DNA of 64,000 nt from Streptomyces sp. NRRL S-646 (GCF_000720765.1 NZ_JODC01000008.1:62001-126000), one strand, 5' to 3'. Counted from the stretch's first letter, positions 10,389 through 18,585 are shown. The notes: generated from the letters alone by a model not told the origin. Made by a program: numbers and translations.

Positions 10389-11594
10389 ATGACCAGCAGC
10401 CTGGAGCGTCCATCGGCGCGCTACCGGCGCGCCATGGACGCGGTGCTGGGACTGGGGCTGTTCGGCTGTGCGGTCCTCGGTGCCTCGCTCAACATCCCCG
10501 GCGCCGACCAGCCACGCGAGCAGTGGCCCGCCGAGCTCCTCGCCGCGATCTCCTGTCTGGCTGTGCTGAAGGGGCGCAACCGTCCGCGCACCGCCGTCGT
10601 CGTGGCCACGGTCTGCACGGTGATCACCGCTTCCCTGGGCTATCTGCTCACCCCGCTGCTGCTGGCTCCTCTGATGCTCGCCCTGTTCTGGCTGGCTTCC
10701 GGCACCGACGTTCGGACGACGCGTGTGTACGGCGCGGTGTCCATGGCCCTGGTCGTGAGCACTGGCGTACTGAACAATCACTCGACCTCTATGGTGCTGC
10801 TGCGGACCGTCGGCCCGATCCTGTGGCTGATGCTGCCCCTGGTCGGCGGCGGAAGGGCCCGGCTGCGGCAGGCCTACCTGGAGTCCGTGCACGCGCGCGC
10901 CGCCCACGCCGAACGCACCCGAGAGGAGGAGGCACGCCTGCGGGTGGCCGAGGAGCGCATGCGTATCGCCCGGGAACTCCACGATGTGGTCGCCCACCAC
11001 ATGGCCGTCGCCAACGCCCAGGCGGGCACCGCCGCCCACCTGGCTTCCACGCACCCCGAGCAGTCGCAGAAAATCCTGGCCGAGCTGGCCGCCACCACGT
11101 CCTCGGCGCTGCTCGAACTGCGGGCCACCGTCGGCGTGTTGCGTCAGGCGGGCGACCCCGACACCGACTCCCTCGAACCGGCTCCCGGCCTGGACCGGCT
11201 GCCCGACTTGATCGCCGCGTGCGAGTCGGCCGGCCTGGATGTCACCGTCAGCACCGAGGGAGAGCCGCGGCTGCTGTCACCGGGCGTGGACCTGACGGCG
11301 TTCCGCATCATCCAGGAGGCCCTCACCAACGCCACCAAGCATGCCGGAGACCGGGCCGCCCACGTCAGGCTCGCCTACTCGGGCTCCCGCCTGCTGATCA
11401 CGGTCACCAATGAGGGCACCGACACCGCCCCGGCCGTCCTCGGCGGCGGCTTCGGCCTGATGGGCATGCGGGAACGCGCCCACTCCGTCGGTGGCGACCT
11501 GCGGGCGGGCCCCCGTCCCGAGGGCGGCTTCGAGGTCGCCACCGCTCTGCCGCTCCACTCCCAGGCCCCAGAAGAACACGAGGCGACTCCGTGA
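10389..11594 (+). CDS. NarL/DesK-type sensor histidine kinase
   Basis: The 401-residue protein has about six hydrophobic segments in residues 18-155, then a coiled stretch (AERTREEEARLRVAEERMRI) leading into the HisKA_3 box RIARELHDVVAHHM, with His198 the likely phosphoacceptor. The ATP-binding domain carries the N box EALTNATKHAG and the G box GGFGLMGMRERAHSVGG. ATG 10389 follows GGAG and matches the start of the first TM; the open frame upstream overlaps the MMPL gene and is not used. It overlaps the response regulator by four bases. By position it should sense a signal related to the MMPL pump's substrate or to envelope stress. Confidence 0.92.
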   Translation: MTSSLERPSARYRRAMDAVLGLGLFGCAVLGASLNIPGADQPREQWPAELLAAISCLAVLKGRNRPRTAVVVATVCTVITASLGYLLTPLLLAPLMLALFWLASGTDVRTTRVYGAVSMALVVSTGVLNNHSTSMVLLRTVGPILWLMLPLVGGGRARLRQAYLESVHARAAHAERTREEEARLRVAEERMRIARELHDVVAHHMAVANAQAGTAAHLASTHPEQSQKILAELAATTSSALLELRATVGVLRQAGDPDTDSLEPAPGLDRLPDLIAACESAGLDVTVSTEGEPRLLSPGVDLTAFRIIQEALTNATKHAGDRAAHVRLAYSGSRLLITVTNEGTDTAPAVLGGGFGLMGMRERAHSVGGDLRAGPRPEGGFEVATALPLHSQAPEEHEATP

Positions 11595-12271
11595 CCGTCC
11601 GCGTCCTGCTCGCAGACGACCAGGCCCTGCTGCGGGGCACGTTCAAGCTCCTGATCGACTCCTGTGCGGACATGGAGGTCGTCGGCGAGGCCGCCAACGG
11701 CCAGGAAGCGGTGGACCTCGCCCGCGCCCGGCACCCCGACGTCGTCCTGATGGACATCCGCATGCCGGGTACCGACGGTCTGGCCGCCACCGCCGCCATC
11801 TGCGACGACCCCGAACTGTCGGGCACCCGCGTGCTCGTCCTGACCATGTTCGAGACCGAGGAGTACGTGGCCAAGGCACTGCGCGTCGGTGCGAGCGGCT
11901 TCCTGGGCAAGTACGTCACCACCGACGTCCTGTTGTCCGGCATCCGCACCGTCGCCTCCGGCGAGGCCCTCCTCTCACCCGGCGCCACCCGCGCCCTGAT
12001 CACCCGTTTCCTCACCGGACCGGCCCCGGGCCCCCTCCTGGCGCCCCCGGAACGCCTGGACGACCTCACACCGCGCGAACGGGAGATCACCGCCCTCGCC
12101 GCCGAAGGCAAATCGAACGACGAGATCGCCGGGCAGCTCTTCCTGAGCGTCCTGACCGTCCGCTCCCACATCCAGCGCGCCCTGACCAAACTCGGCGCCC
12201 GCGACCGCGCCCAACTCGTGGTCATCGCCTACCAGACCGGCCTGGTACGCCCCACGCCTCGGGGGACGTGA
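11591..12271 (+). CDS. NarL/FixJ family response regulator
   Basis: The 226-residue protein has a receiver domain (VRVLLADDQALLRGTF, phosphoacceptor Asp55 in VVLMDIRMPG, Thr85, Lys107) and a C-terminal LuxR-type helix-turn-helix (LTPREREITALAAEGKSNDE, then LTVRSHIQRALTKLGARDRA). The usual GFLLK around the receiver lysine reads GFLGK here. GTG 11591 overlaps the kinase stop codon as GTGA, so translation is coupled. It is the cognate partner of the kinase. The direct repeats at 7898-7951 before the MMPL gene are a plausible binding site. Confidence 0.93.
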   Translation: MTVRVLLADDQALLRGTFKLLIDSCADMEVVGEAANGQEAVDLARARHPDVVLMDIRMPGTDGLAATAAICDDPELSGTRVLVLTMFETEEYVAKALRVGASGFLGKYVTTDVLLSGIRTVASGEALLSPGATRALITRFLTGPAPGPLLAPPERLDDLTPREREITALAAEGKSNDEIAGQLFLSVLTVRSHIQRALTKLGARDRAQLVVIAYQTGLVRPTPRGT

Positions 12272-12340
12272 GCACCAGGCCCGCGCCGCATCCATGCCGT
12301 CGCGTTCGCTTCACGGAATTCCCACAAAGCCCCATGAGAG

Positions 12341-12354
12341 CTTTAAGTTTCAAG
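12341..12354 (+). promoter_or_regulatory. Imperfect dyad upstream of the FAD oxidoreductase
   Basis: CTTTAAGTTTCAAG is an imperfect 14-bp palindrome (10 of 14 positions) in an AT-rich patch about 85 bp before GTG 12439. It continues as TTCAAGCGG, the same nine bases found in the dyad before the MarR gene at 28151. A MarR-type operator is possible but the evidence is thin. Confidence 0.35.
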
Positions 12355-12438
12355 CGGTACGCTCGTTCGCAGTTCGAGTGGCCGAGGAAGCCCCCACATC
12401 GCGGCGCTCGCATCCCCCACAGGCACAGGAGACGCGTT

Positions 12439-13545
12439 GTGCGCGACGGCGACGTAGTAGTGATCGGCGGCGGCTACGCGGGAGTACGGCTGGCGAAACG
12501 ACTTGACTCGGTGGCGCGGGTCACGCTGGTGGACCGCAAGGAGGTCTTCTTCCACCGTATCGCCTCGCTGCGCGCCGGAGTTCGCCCGGAGTGGTCCGTG
12601 ACCCCCTTCATCCCGTACGACCGACTGCTGCGCAACGGCCGGGTGGCCGTGGGCAAGGCGGTCCGTGTCGACACCACGGAGCGCCAGGTCGTCCTGGCGA
12701 CGGGGGAGAAGCTGCCGTACGACGTGGTGGTGATCGCCACCGGCGCCGACTACCCCGAGCCGGCCCGCTTCACCGGCACCACCACCGACGAGGCGGTCAA
12801 GTCCTTCGCCGGGCATCAGGAGAAGGTAGCGGCGGCCGGGCATGTCCTCGTCGTCGGCGGAGGCCCCTCCGGCGTCGAACTCGCCGCCGAGGTGCGCCTG
12901 GCCCGGCCGGATGCCCGGGTCACGCTCGCCCACTCCGGGCCGGCGCTGCTGCACTCCACCGGCGTCGAGAGGGCCGGCCGCAGGGCGCGGGCCTGGCTGG
13001 AGTCCCACGACGTCGAAGTGCGCCTCGACTCGTTCATGTCGCCCGGTAACGACTTCGGCACCTATCGCGACGCGCACGGCACCGTCATCGAGGCCGACCT
13101 CTCCTTCTGGGCGACGGGCACCACGCCCAACACGCTCTGGCTGCGCCTGGGCGGACACGGCGACTGGCTGAACCCGGCCGGGCACGTCAGGGTCGACCGC
13201 ACCCTGCGGGTCGAGGGACGGCTGGACGTGTTCGCCGTCGGCGACGTGAACGACGCCACCGAACTCAAGATCACCCCCGCCGCGCTCGCCCAGGCCGACC
13301 TCGCCGCCTGGAACATCCGTACCTACCTGAACAGTTCCGGCAAGCACCGCAAGGAACCCCGGCTCTACCGGGCGCTCCACCGCACCCCGCTCATCGTGCC
13401 CTTCGGCCCGGCCGACGGGCTGACCCTGCTGCCCGTGCCGGGCGGCGAGAGCGCGGTCCTCGGCGGCCGCACCTCGGTGCTGGCCAAGGCGAAGACCCTC
13501 ATGACGCCGTACATGAGGCGTCAACTCGGGTACACCGCAGCGTGA
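12439..13545 (+). CDS. NAD(P)/FAD-dependent oxidoreductase, NDH-2/AIF-like
   Basis: The 368-residue flavoprotein has two Rossmann motifs: VVVIGGGYAGVRLAK at residues 6-20 for FAD and VLVVGGGPSGVELAAEV near 138 for NAD(P)H. The Y-D-V-V-V-I-A-T-G-A block follows the first domain and VFAVGDVND binds the FAD ribityl chain. This is the pyridine nucleotide-disulphide reductase superfamily, closest in layout to type II NADH dehydrogenases and FSP1/AIF-like quinone reductases; no redox-active CxxC is present. GTG 12439 has AGGAG at 12427-12431, seven bases upstream; the frame is open far upstream over the response regulator but that part is antifunctional. It stands alone with an AT-rich promoter region. 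Confidence 0.88.
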   Translation: MRDGDVVVIGGGYAGVRLAKRLDSVARVTLVDRKEVFFHRIASLRAGVRPEWSVTPFIPYDRLLRNGRVAVGKAVRVDTTERQVVLATGEKLPYDVVVIATGADYPEPARFTGTTTDEAVKSFAGHQEKVAAAGHVLVVGGGPSGVELAAEVRLARPDARVTLAHSGPALLHSTGVERAGRRARAWLESHDVEVRLDSFMSPGNDFGTYRDAHGTVIEADLSFWATGTTPNTLWLRLGGHGDWLNPAGHVRVDRTLRVEGRLDVFAVGDVNDATELKITPAALAQADLAAWNIRTYLNSSGKHRKEPRLYRALHRTPLIVPFGPADGLTLLPVPGGESAVLGGRTSVLAKAKTLMTPYMRRQLGYTAA

Positions 13546-13596
13546 GCGCTCCGCTGGGCGTGCGGCGAAGGGGGTGCCGCGAAGTGCAGTCTTGCG

Positions 13597-13650
13597 TCTG
13601 CGGCGCCGTCGTGGCTGGTCGCGCAGTTCCTCGCGCCCCTTCGGGGCGCT
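13597..13650 (+). repeat. Dispersed intergenic repeat, copy 2 (short form)
   Basis: It starts TCTGCGGCGCCGTCGTGGCT, continues GGTCGCGCAGTTCCTCGC and ends in the GCGCCCCTTCGGGGCGC hairpin. It sits between the FAD oxidoreductase and the SDR gene and lacks the insert seen in copies 1 and 3. Confidence 0.85.
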
Positions 13651-13676
13651 GTGCCCGGCGTGTCTAGAGTGCGGGC

Positions 13677-14456
13677 ATGATCTCGCAGACATACCTCTCC
13701 GAACTGTTCTCGCTCGACGGCCGCAACGCCTTGGTGACCGGCGGGAGTTCCGGCATTGGGCGAGCCATCGCCGGGGCCCTCGCACGCGCCGGGGCGAGTG
13801 TAGTAGTCGTCGCGCGCAAGGAGGCCGAGCTGGCCGCCACGGTCGATGAGCTGACGGCCGACGGGTGCCGCGCGGCCTGGGTCAGCGCCGATCTGGGCAG
13901 CCGCGAGGGCGTGCGTGCGGCGGCCGAAAAGGCGGCCGGGGTGTTCGGGGAGCCCGACATCCTCGTCAACAGCGCCGGGATCAACCTGCGGCCGCCGATG
14001 GGGGAGTTGGGCGAGGACGTCTGGGACACCACCATGGCGGTGAACCTGGAGGCGCCCTTCCTGCTGGGACAGCGGTTCGGCCCCGGCATGGCCGAACGGG
14101 GCTTCGGACGGATCATCCACGTCACCTCCCAGCAGGCGCACCGGGCGTTCGTGCAGAGCGGTGCCTACGGGGTGTCCAAGGGGGCGCTGGAGTCCCTGGC
14201 CCGTTCCCAGGCCGAGGCGTGGTCGCCGTACGGCGTCACCTGCAACACGCTCGTGCCGGGTTTCGTGATGACCCCGCTCAACGAGCGGCTGTCCTCGGAC
14301 CCCGAGAAGGTGGCGGCGCTGGCCGCGCGCACCATGGTCGGGCGCAATGGCCTGGCCGACGACTTCGCCGGCGCGGCGGTTTTCCTGGCGAGCCGCGCCT
14401 CCGCCTACGTCACCGGGCAGGCCCTCTTCGTCGACGGCGGACTGTCCGTCCACTGA
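13677..14456 (+). CDS. SDR family oxidoreductase
   Basis: The 259-residue protein is a classical short-chain dehydrogenase: NALVTGGSSGIGRAIAGA (TGxxxGIG, residues 18-35), DILVNSAGINL (NxAG), catalytic Ser in IIHVTSQQAHRAF, catalytic YxxxK as AYGVSKGAL, and a C-terminal YVTGQALFVDGGLSVH. Cofactor choice is unclear, but the Arg in VVVARKEAEL after strand 2 suggests NADP(H). The layout resembles gluconate 5-dehydrogenase-like SDRs (SLDGRNALVTGG start), though the substrate is not certain. It converges with the alpha/beta hydrolase gene 12 bp away. Confidence 0.92.
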   Translation: MISQTYLSELFSLDGRNALVTGGSSGIGRAIAGALARAGASVVVVARKEAELAATVDELTADGCRAAWVSADLGSREGVRAAAEKAAGVFGEPDILVNSAGINLRPPMGELGEDVWDTTMAVNLEAPFLLGQRFGPGMAERGFGRIIHVTSQQAHRAFVQSGAYGVSKGALESLARSQAEAWSPYGVTCNTLVPGFVMTPLNERLSSDPEKVAALAARTMVGRNGLADDFAGAAVFLASRASAYVTGQALFVDGGLSVH

Positions 14457-14468
14457 TCACGTCACAGG

Positions 14469-15431
14469 TCACGCGAGTTCGGTGAGGAAGTCGATGAGCG
14501 CCTCGTTCACCTCGCGGGGACGCTCCTGCTGCGTCCAGTGACCGCAGCCCGCCAACTTGACGGGTTTGCGGCGCAGGTCGGGCATCAGGTCCGGCAGGGC
14601 CGCGATGAGTTCGGGTGTGCCGGGGAAGGCGGGGACCAGGTCGCGGTCGCCGTACACGTACAGGGCGGGCGAGCCGACGACCGCGCCGTGCCAGGGCGCG
14701 GTCAGTTCCCAGTTGCGATCGAGGTTGCGGTACCAGTTGAGCGCCCCGGTGAAGCCCCGGGAGAAGCTCTCGGTCAGCGCGTCGAGGTCCTCCTCGGTGA
14801 ACCACTCCGGCAGGGTCTCGGGCTCCGGCATGGTCGCCAGCCAGCCCTGGCCGGGTTCGATCAGCGGCTGTTCGCCCGCGCCGGCACCGGGCGCGTCGCC
14901 GGAGGCCATGTAGAAGAACTTCCGCAGCGTGGTGCGGGTGTCCTGCGCGAACTCGGCGTCGGCGACACCGGGTTGGTTGAAGTAGTTCCAGTAGAAGCGG
15001 CCGTCGAACCTCTCGTCCATGACGGCCAGCGGCGGCCGGGAGCCCCGGAACGGCGGCGGCACGCTCAGACCGGCCACGCCGCGCACGACGTCCGGCCGCA
15101 GCAGCGCGGTGTGCCAGGCGACCGGGGCGCCCCAGTCGTGCCCGACGACGAACGCCTTCTCCTCGCCGAGTGCATGGATCAGCCCGACGACGTCGCCGAC
15201 CAGGTGCAGGATGCTGTAGGCGCTCACCTCGGCGGGGTGGTCGCTGCGTCCGTATCCACGCTGGTCGGGGGCGACCACGCGGAAGCCCGCCTCGGCCAGC
15301 GGGCCGAACTGGTGGTGCCAGGAGTGCCAGGACTCGGGGAAGCCGTGCAGCAGCACGACGAGGGGGCCTTCGCCTTCCTCCGCCACGTGCAGCCGAATGC
15401 CGTTCACGTCAACCATTCGATGCTCAACCAT
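14469..15431 (-). CDS. Alpha/beta hydrolase, epoxide-hydrolase-like
   Basis: The 320-residue protein has the alpha/beta hydrolase oxyanion motif LLHGFPESWHSWHHQ near residue 34, VVAPDQRGYGRSD, and the nucleophile elbow VVGHDWGAPVAW with Asp, as in soluble epoxide hydrolases and haloalkane dehalogenases. The cap domain carries the tyrosines FYWNYF and a second Tyr (NWYRNLDRNW) typical of epoxide opening. The acid sits in YVYGDRDLVPA and the catalytic His in GCGHWTQQERP. ATG 15431 (MVEHRMVDVNG) is chosen; the open frame reaches 15503 but adds no family sequence. A short AT-rich gap separates it from the divergent SGNH gene. Confidence 0.9.
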   Translation of the reverse strand: MVEHRMVDVNGIRLHVAEEGEGPLVVLLHGFPESWHSWHHQFGPLAEAGFRVVAPDQRGYGRSDHPAEVSAYSILHLVGDVVGLIHALGEEKAFVVGHDWGAPVAWHTALLRPDVVRGVAGLSVPPPFRGSRPPLAVMDERFDGRFYWNYFNQPGVADAEFAQDTRTTLRKFFYMASGDAPGAGAGEQPLIEPGQGWLATMPEPETLPEWFTEEDLDALTESFSRGFTGALNWYRNLDRNWELTAPWHGAVVGSPALYVYGDRDLVPAFPGTPELIAALPDLMPDLRRKPVKLAGCGHWTQQERPREVNEALIDFLTELA

Positions 15432-15548
15432 GTGCCTGAGCCTACGTGCCTCATGATCTTCGGGCGCTGATATAGTCAACAATGCGAGTAAGAGATTAAT
15501 CACCTATGCGTCGGTGGTCGTGCGGTGTCAACGGAAGGCGGTAGGTCC

Positions 15549-16346
15549 GTGGCCGGCAGTGGATATCTGCGGTACGTCGCTGTCGGTGACAGCCAGACCG
15601 AAGGCGTCGGCGACGGCGACGACGTCCGGGGGCTGCGCGGGTGGGCGGACCGGCTCGCCGAGCAGATCGCGCGGGAGAGTCCGGGCCTGCTGTATGCCAA
15701 CCTCGCCGTGCGCGGGCGGCTGGCCGGGCAGGTGCGTGCCGAACAGCTGGCGCCCGCCCTGGAGTTGCGGCCCGACCTCGCCACGGTCGTCGCCGGCCTC
15801 AACGACGTGCTGCGGCCCCGGTTCGACGCGGACGAGGTCGCCGGCCAGCTGGAGGCCATGTTCGCCGCGCTCACCGGACAGGGCGCCCGCGTCGCGACGG
15901 TCACCTTCCCCGACCCCGGCCGGCTCGCCCCCTCGGCCCGGCTGCTCGCACCCCGCGTCCTCGCCCTCAACGCCCGCATCCGGGAGGCGGCCCGACGGCA
16001 CGGCGTCGCGGTGGCCGACTCATGGCCCCACCCGGCGGTGACCGATCCCCGGATGTGGAGCGCCGACCGGCTGCACGCGAGCCCGCGCGGCCACGCCCTC
16101 ATCGCGGCCGCCGTCGCCCACGCCCTCGACCTGCCCGGCAGTGACGACAGCTGGACGCGGCCGCTGCCTCCCGAAGCGGTGGCCCGCACCGGCCTGCGGG
16201 CCGCCGGGGCCGAACTGCGCTGGGCCGGCGCCTTCTTGGGGCCCTGGATCGTACGGCGGGTGCGGGGCCGCTCCTCCGGTGACGGGCGGCAGGCCAAGCG
16301 GCCCGCGCTGCTCCCGGTGACCGCACTCGCCGACGGACCCTCCTGA
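15549..16346 (+). CDS. SGNH/GDSL hydrolase, intracellular type
   Basis: The 265-residue protein has VAVGDSQTEGVGDG (Ser block, residues 8-21), ANLAVRGRLAGQV (Gly), VVAGLNDVL (Asn) and DRLHASPRGHALIA (Asp and His). No signal peptide is seen, unlike the secreted SGNH enzyme at 6905. A basic tail (WIVRRVRGR) follows the catalytic domain. GTG 15549 is preferred over GTG 15525 because GGAAGG lies upstream at the right distance. It is a probable esterase or acyl hydrolase; the substrate is unknown. The gene diverges from the epoxide-hydrolase-like gene. Confidence 0.85.
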   Translation: MAGSGYLRYVAVGDSQTEGVGDGDDVRGLRGWADRLAEQIARESPGLLYANLAVRGRLAGQVRAEQLAPALELRPDLATVVAGLNDVLRPRFDADEVAGQLEAMFAALTGQGARVATVTFPDPGRLAPSARLLAPRVLALNARIREAARRHGVAVADSWPHPAVTDPRMWSADRLHASPRGHALIAAAVAHALDLPGSDDSWTRPLPPEAVARTGLRAAGAELRWAGAFLGPWIVRRVRGRSSGDGRQAKRPALLPVTALADGPS

Positions 16347-16379
16347 ACCGTAGGAGGAACCGGGTCGGCAGGCGCGGGG

Positions 16380-16541
16380 TCAGGGGCGCGGGGGACGTGG
16401 CGGGCGGGGAGTGCGCCGCCGGATCGCCCTCATCCCGAGCGCCAGGACGCCCAGCGCCACGAGCGCGATGACGGCCTTGAGCACGAGGTCGAGCAACAGG
16501 TGCTGCAGGACGTCCGAGGAGCCCGCTGCCAGGCCGGTCAT
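16380..16541 (-). CDS. Small membrane protein, second of a coupled pair
   Basis: A 53-residue peptide with one hydrophobic helix (VLKAVIALVALGVLALGM, residues 20-37) and a basic, proline-rich tail (RRRTPRPPRPPRP). Its ATG overlaps the stop of the upstream partner as ATGA (16538-16541), so the two are translated together. No family is recognised. The pair diverges from a TetR gene and shares operator-like repeats with it, which suggests TetR control. Confidence 0.65.
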   Translation of the reverse strand: MTGLAAGSSDVLQHLLLDLVLKAVIALVALGVLALGMRAIRRRTPRPPRPPRP

Positions 16542-16774
16542 CGCCGGCCGTCCTGCCGGCGCGACCAGGACGCGCCCTGCCCGCCGCCCTCCAGCCGCCG
16601 TGCCGCGGCCCGTAGTCCGGCCCGCGCGGCGGGCTCCGCATACCGGCGCACCTCGTCCAGCCTGCCCCTGCGCCTGAGCCTCAGGGCGACGGCGAAGACC
16701 AGCAGTGCCAGCACCACCAGACCGCCCACGACCACACCGAACCTGATGAGCATGAGATTGAGGTATGTCTCCAC
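16538..16774 (-). CDS. Small membrane protein, first of a coupled pair
   Basis: A 78-residue protein beginning at GTG 16774 with GGAGG seven bases upstream. One TM (LIRFGVVVGGLVVLALLVFAVALRL, about residues 9-32, shown here only for its hydrophobicity) is followed by a basic amphipathic tail of Arg, Glu and Ala. No family is recognised. The frame is open further upstream over the TetR gene but has no other start with a ribosome site. It is the proximal target of the divergent TetR regulator, by position of the operator repeats. Confidence 0.65.
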   Translation of the reverse strand: METYLNLMLIRFGVVVGGLVVLALLVFAVALRLRRRGRLDEVRRYAEPAARAGLRAAARRLEGGGQGASWSRRQDGRR

Positions 16775-16795
16775 GAAGATGCCTCCACCCGTTGG

Positions 16796-16836
16796 TATCA
16801 CGCCTGTGATAAATCCTTTGTAGCACGGCTGTGATA
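16796..16836. promoter_or_regulatory. Duplicated TetR operator between divergent genes
   Basis: TATCACGCCTGTGATA (16796-16811) has 6-bp inverted arms TATCAC/GTGATA. A second copy, TAGCACGGCTGTGATA (16821-16836), matches it at 14 of 16 positions. Start-to-start distance is 25 bp. Both lie in the 72-bp space between GTG 16774 (minus) and ATG 16847 (plus), so a bound repressor would cover both promoters. Confidence 0.75.
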
Positions 16837-16846
16837 AAAAAGCTCC

Positions 16847-17494
16847 ATGCCCAAAGTTGTGGACCCGGACGCCCGCCGCCGCCACGTCGTCGACGCCCTC
16901 TTCCGAGTCGTCGTCCGTGAAGGCCTGCAACGCACCTCGCTGCGGGCCGTCGCCGACGAGGCGCAGCTCAACATCGGCTCCCTGCGCCACTACTTCGCAG
17001 GCCAGCAGGAGCTGATGCGCTTCGCGATGCAGTCCATGCTCGACCGGGTCGGCGGCCGGCTGCTCGAACGCGTCGAGGCGATGGGGGAGTTGGGTAGCCA
17101 CCCGCGCCCCGAACAGCTCCGGCTCGCCGCCGGGCTCCTGGCCGAGCTGCTGCCCCTCGACGAGCAGCGCCGCGCCGAAGTCACCGTCTTCCTGGACTTC
17201 AACACCGCCGCCCGCACCGACCCGGCCTTCGGTGACCTGACGCGCCGGACCGCCGAAGGCACGAGAGCGCTGGTGCGGCGTGTGCTCACCCGGCTCGACT
17301 CAACAGGCGTCCTGCGCCCGGGCCTTGACCTCGGCCTCGAGACCGAGCGCCTGACGGCGCTGCTGGACGGACTCGGCCTGGGTGCCGTTCTGCATCCCGG
17401 GATCCTGACCCCGCAGACCTGCACCGACGTGCTGCACGCACACCTCGGCGACCTCTCTCGGGCCGCCGGGACGCCGGGCCCCACACCGCATTAG
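16847..17494 (+). CDS. TetR family regulator
   Basis: The 215-residue protein has an N-terminal TetR helix-turn-helix: RRRHVVDALFRVVVREGLQ, TSLRAVADEAQLNIGSLRHYFAGQQEL (residues 10-55, HTH with LRHYF in the recognition helix). The C-terminal part resembles the TetR_C_6/BetI-like ligand domain (RRAEVTVFLDFNTAARTDP). The dyads at 16796-16836 directly before it fit autoregulation and control of the divergent small membrane proteins. Its stop codon lies within the dyad before the PadR gene. Confidence 0.9.
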   Translation: MPKVVDPDARRRHVVDALFRVVVREGLQRTSLRAVADEAQLNIGSLRHYFAGQQELMRFAMQSMLDRVGGRLLERVEAMGELGSHPRPEQLRLAAGLLAELLPLDEQRRAEVTVFLDFNTAARTDPAFGDLTRRTAEGTRALVRRVLTRLDSTGVLRPGLDLGLETERLTALLDGLGLGAVLHPGILTPQTCTDVLHAHLGDLSRAAGTPGPTPH

Positions 17495-17510
17495 TCGTCC
17501 TATTGACTAA
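17491..17510 (+). promoter_or_regulatory. Dyad upstream of padR-like gene
   Basis: TTAGTC (17491-17496) and GACTAA (17505-17510) are perfect inverted arms separated by 8 nt, 25 bp before the PadR start. The left arm covers the TAG stop of the preceding TetR gene. A PadR autoregulatory operator is the simplest reading. Confidence 0.65.
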
Positions 17511-17534
17511 TCAACAAGGTGTTAAATTGGGGCA

Positions 17535-18125
17535 ATGGCTCTGCGCAACGCGGTGATGGCCGCGCTTCTGGAGGGTGAGGCGTCCGGATACGACCTCGCG
17601 AAGGGCTTCGAGGCCTCCGTAGCCAACTTCTGGATGGCCACCCCGCAGCAGCTCTACCGCGAACTGGAGCGCATGGAGAGCGAGGGGCTCGTCTCCGCGC
17701 GGGTCGTCCAGCAGGAGCGCCGGCCCAACAAGCGGCTCTTCTCGCTCACCGACGCCGGCCTGCAGGTCCTGCGCGACTACGTCGGCGAGGCCCCGGCCAA
17801 GCCGCCGGCCCTGCGGGACGAGCTGATGGTCAAGGTCCAGTGCGTCGACATCGGTGACGTCGGGGACTTCGAGGCCGTACGGGCCTCGGTCGCCGAGCGC
17901 TTCGAGCGGGCCACCGCCAAGCTCGCCCGCTACCGGCGCATGCAGGAGCGCATGCTCGACGGACGCACCGAGGACGAGTACCTCGCCACCGCCGAGCGCA
18001 TCGGCCCCTACCTCACCCTGCAGGGCGGGATCGCCCTCGAGCGGGCGAACCTGCAGTGGAGCGAGACGGCCCTGAAGAGGCTCGAACAGCGCGCCGCCGC
18101 ACTCGCCGAATCCTCCGGCGGCTGA
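17535..18125 (+). CDS. PadR family transcriptional regulator
   Basis: The 196-residue protein has a PadR winged helix (LRNAVMAALLEGEASGYDLA, WMATPQQLYRELERMESEGL, RRPNKRLFSLTDAGLQVL; residues 2-80) followed by the long helical Vir_C/PadR_C dimerisation domain (FERATAKLARYRRMQERML, LALERANLQW-like end). Full length for subfamily 2 PadR proteins. PadR proteins usually repress detoxification or efflux genes and themselves. The nearest target on the same strand is not obvious, so autoregulation through the TTAGTC dyad is the only link visible here. The start is ATG 17535 after GGGG. Confidence 0.9.
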   Translation: MALRNAVMAALLEGEASGYDLAKGFEASVANFWMATPQQLYRELERMESEGLVSARVVQQERRPNKRLFSLTDAGLQVLRDYVGEAPAKPPALRDELMVKVQCVDIGDVGDFEAVRASVAERFERATAKLARYRRMQERMLDGRTEDEYLATAERIGPYLTLQGGIALERANLQWSETALKRLEQRAAALAESSGG

Positions 18126-18138
18126 CGCGGGCGGTGCG

Positions 18139-18585
18139 CTACCTGCGCGGCTTCTGCAAGCCGGCGACGGTGTGCGGGCGGGGGTGGCGGACCAGGGCCC
18201 ACACGGTCTTGCCGTGGCGTCCGCGGGGCCGTACACCCCAGTTCTGGGCGAGCTGGTCGACGAGGTGCAGGCCGCGCCCCTTCTCGTCCTCGCCGGTGGG
18301 CACGTCATGCAGGACCGGCTGCGCAGGGCTCTCGTCGGAGACGGCTATGAAACAGGAGCCGTCCGCCCGCGCCGTCACCGCCATCTCGAACTCGCGCTCC
18401 AGGATGGGCCCGTGACGCACGACGTTCGCCGCCAGCTCGGAGGCGAGCAGGACGACCCGCTCCGTCATCTCGTCGTTCGATGCGTGCCCCCAGCTGGCCA
18501 GATGCTGCCGTACCCGGTACCGGGCGAAGCCGACCGAAGCCGGATGCCGGGGAAGCCGGAACGCCTCACGTCTCAGCACACGCAT
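18139..18585 (-). CDS. ATP-binding protein, SpoIIAB/RsbW-like HATPase
   Basis: The 148-residue protein is a stand-alone HATPase_c_2 of the anti-sigma-factor kinase type, very abundant in Streptomyces. Motifs are the N box LLASELAANVVRHG (residues 46-59), the D box AVSDESPAQP and the G box GRGLHLVDQLAQNWG. The start FRLPRHPASVGFARYRVRQHL is typical. It would bind ATP in the cytosol and may inhibit a sigma factor or anti-anti-sigma factor; none is adjacent. ATG 18585 abuts GGGAGGG, so GTG 18579, two codons later, may be the real start. Confidence 0.88.
   Translation of the reverse strand: MRVLRREAFRLPRHPASVGFARYRVRQHLASWGHASNDEMTERVVLLASELAANVVRHGPILEREFEMAVTARADGSCFIAVSDESPAQPVLHDVPTGEDEKGRGLHLVDQLAQNWGVRPRGRHGKTVWALVRHPRPHTVAGLQKPRR

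Noticed and set aside
7693..10413. Very long open frame on the minus strand across the MMPL gene (about 900 codons)
   Set aside because: It is the mirror of a real high-GC gene; its composition is Gly, Asp, Arg and His-rich without any motif, while the plus strand has clear TMs and DY signatures.
11491..12438. N-terminal extension of the FAD oxidoreductase over the response regulator
   Set aside because: The extension is Arg/Pro/Gly nonsense; GTG 12439 has an AGGAG site and begins the Rossmann fold.
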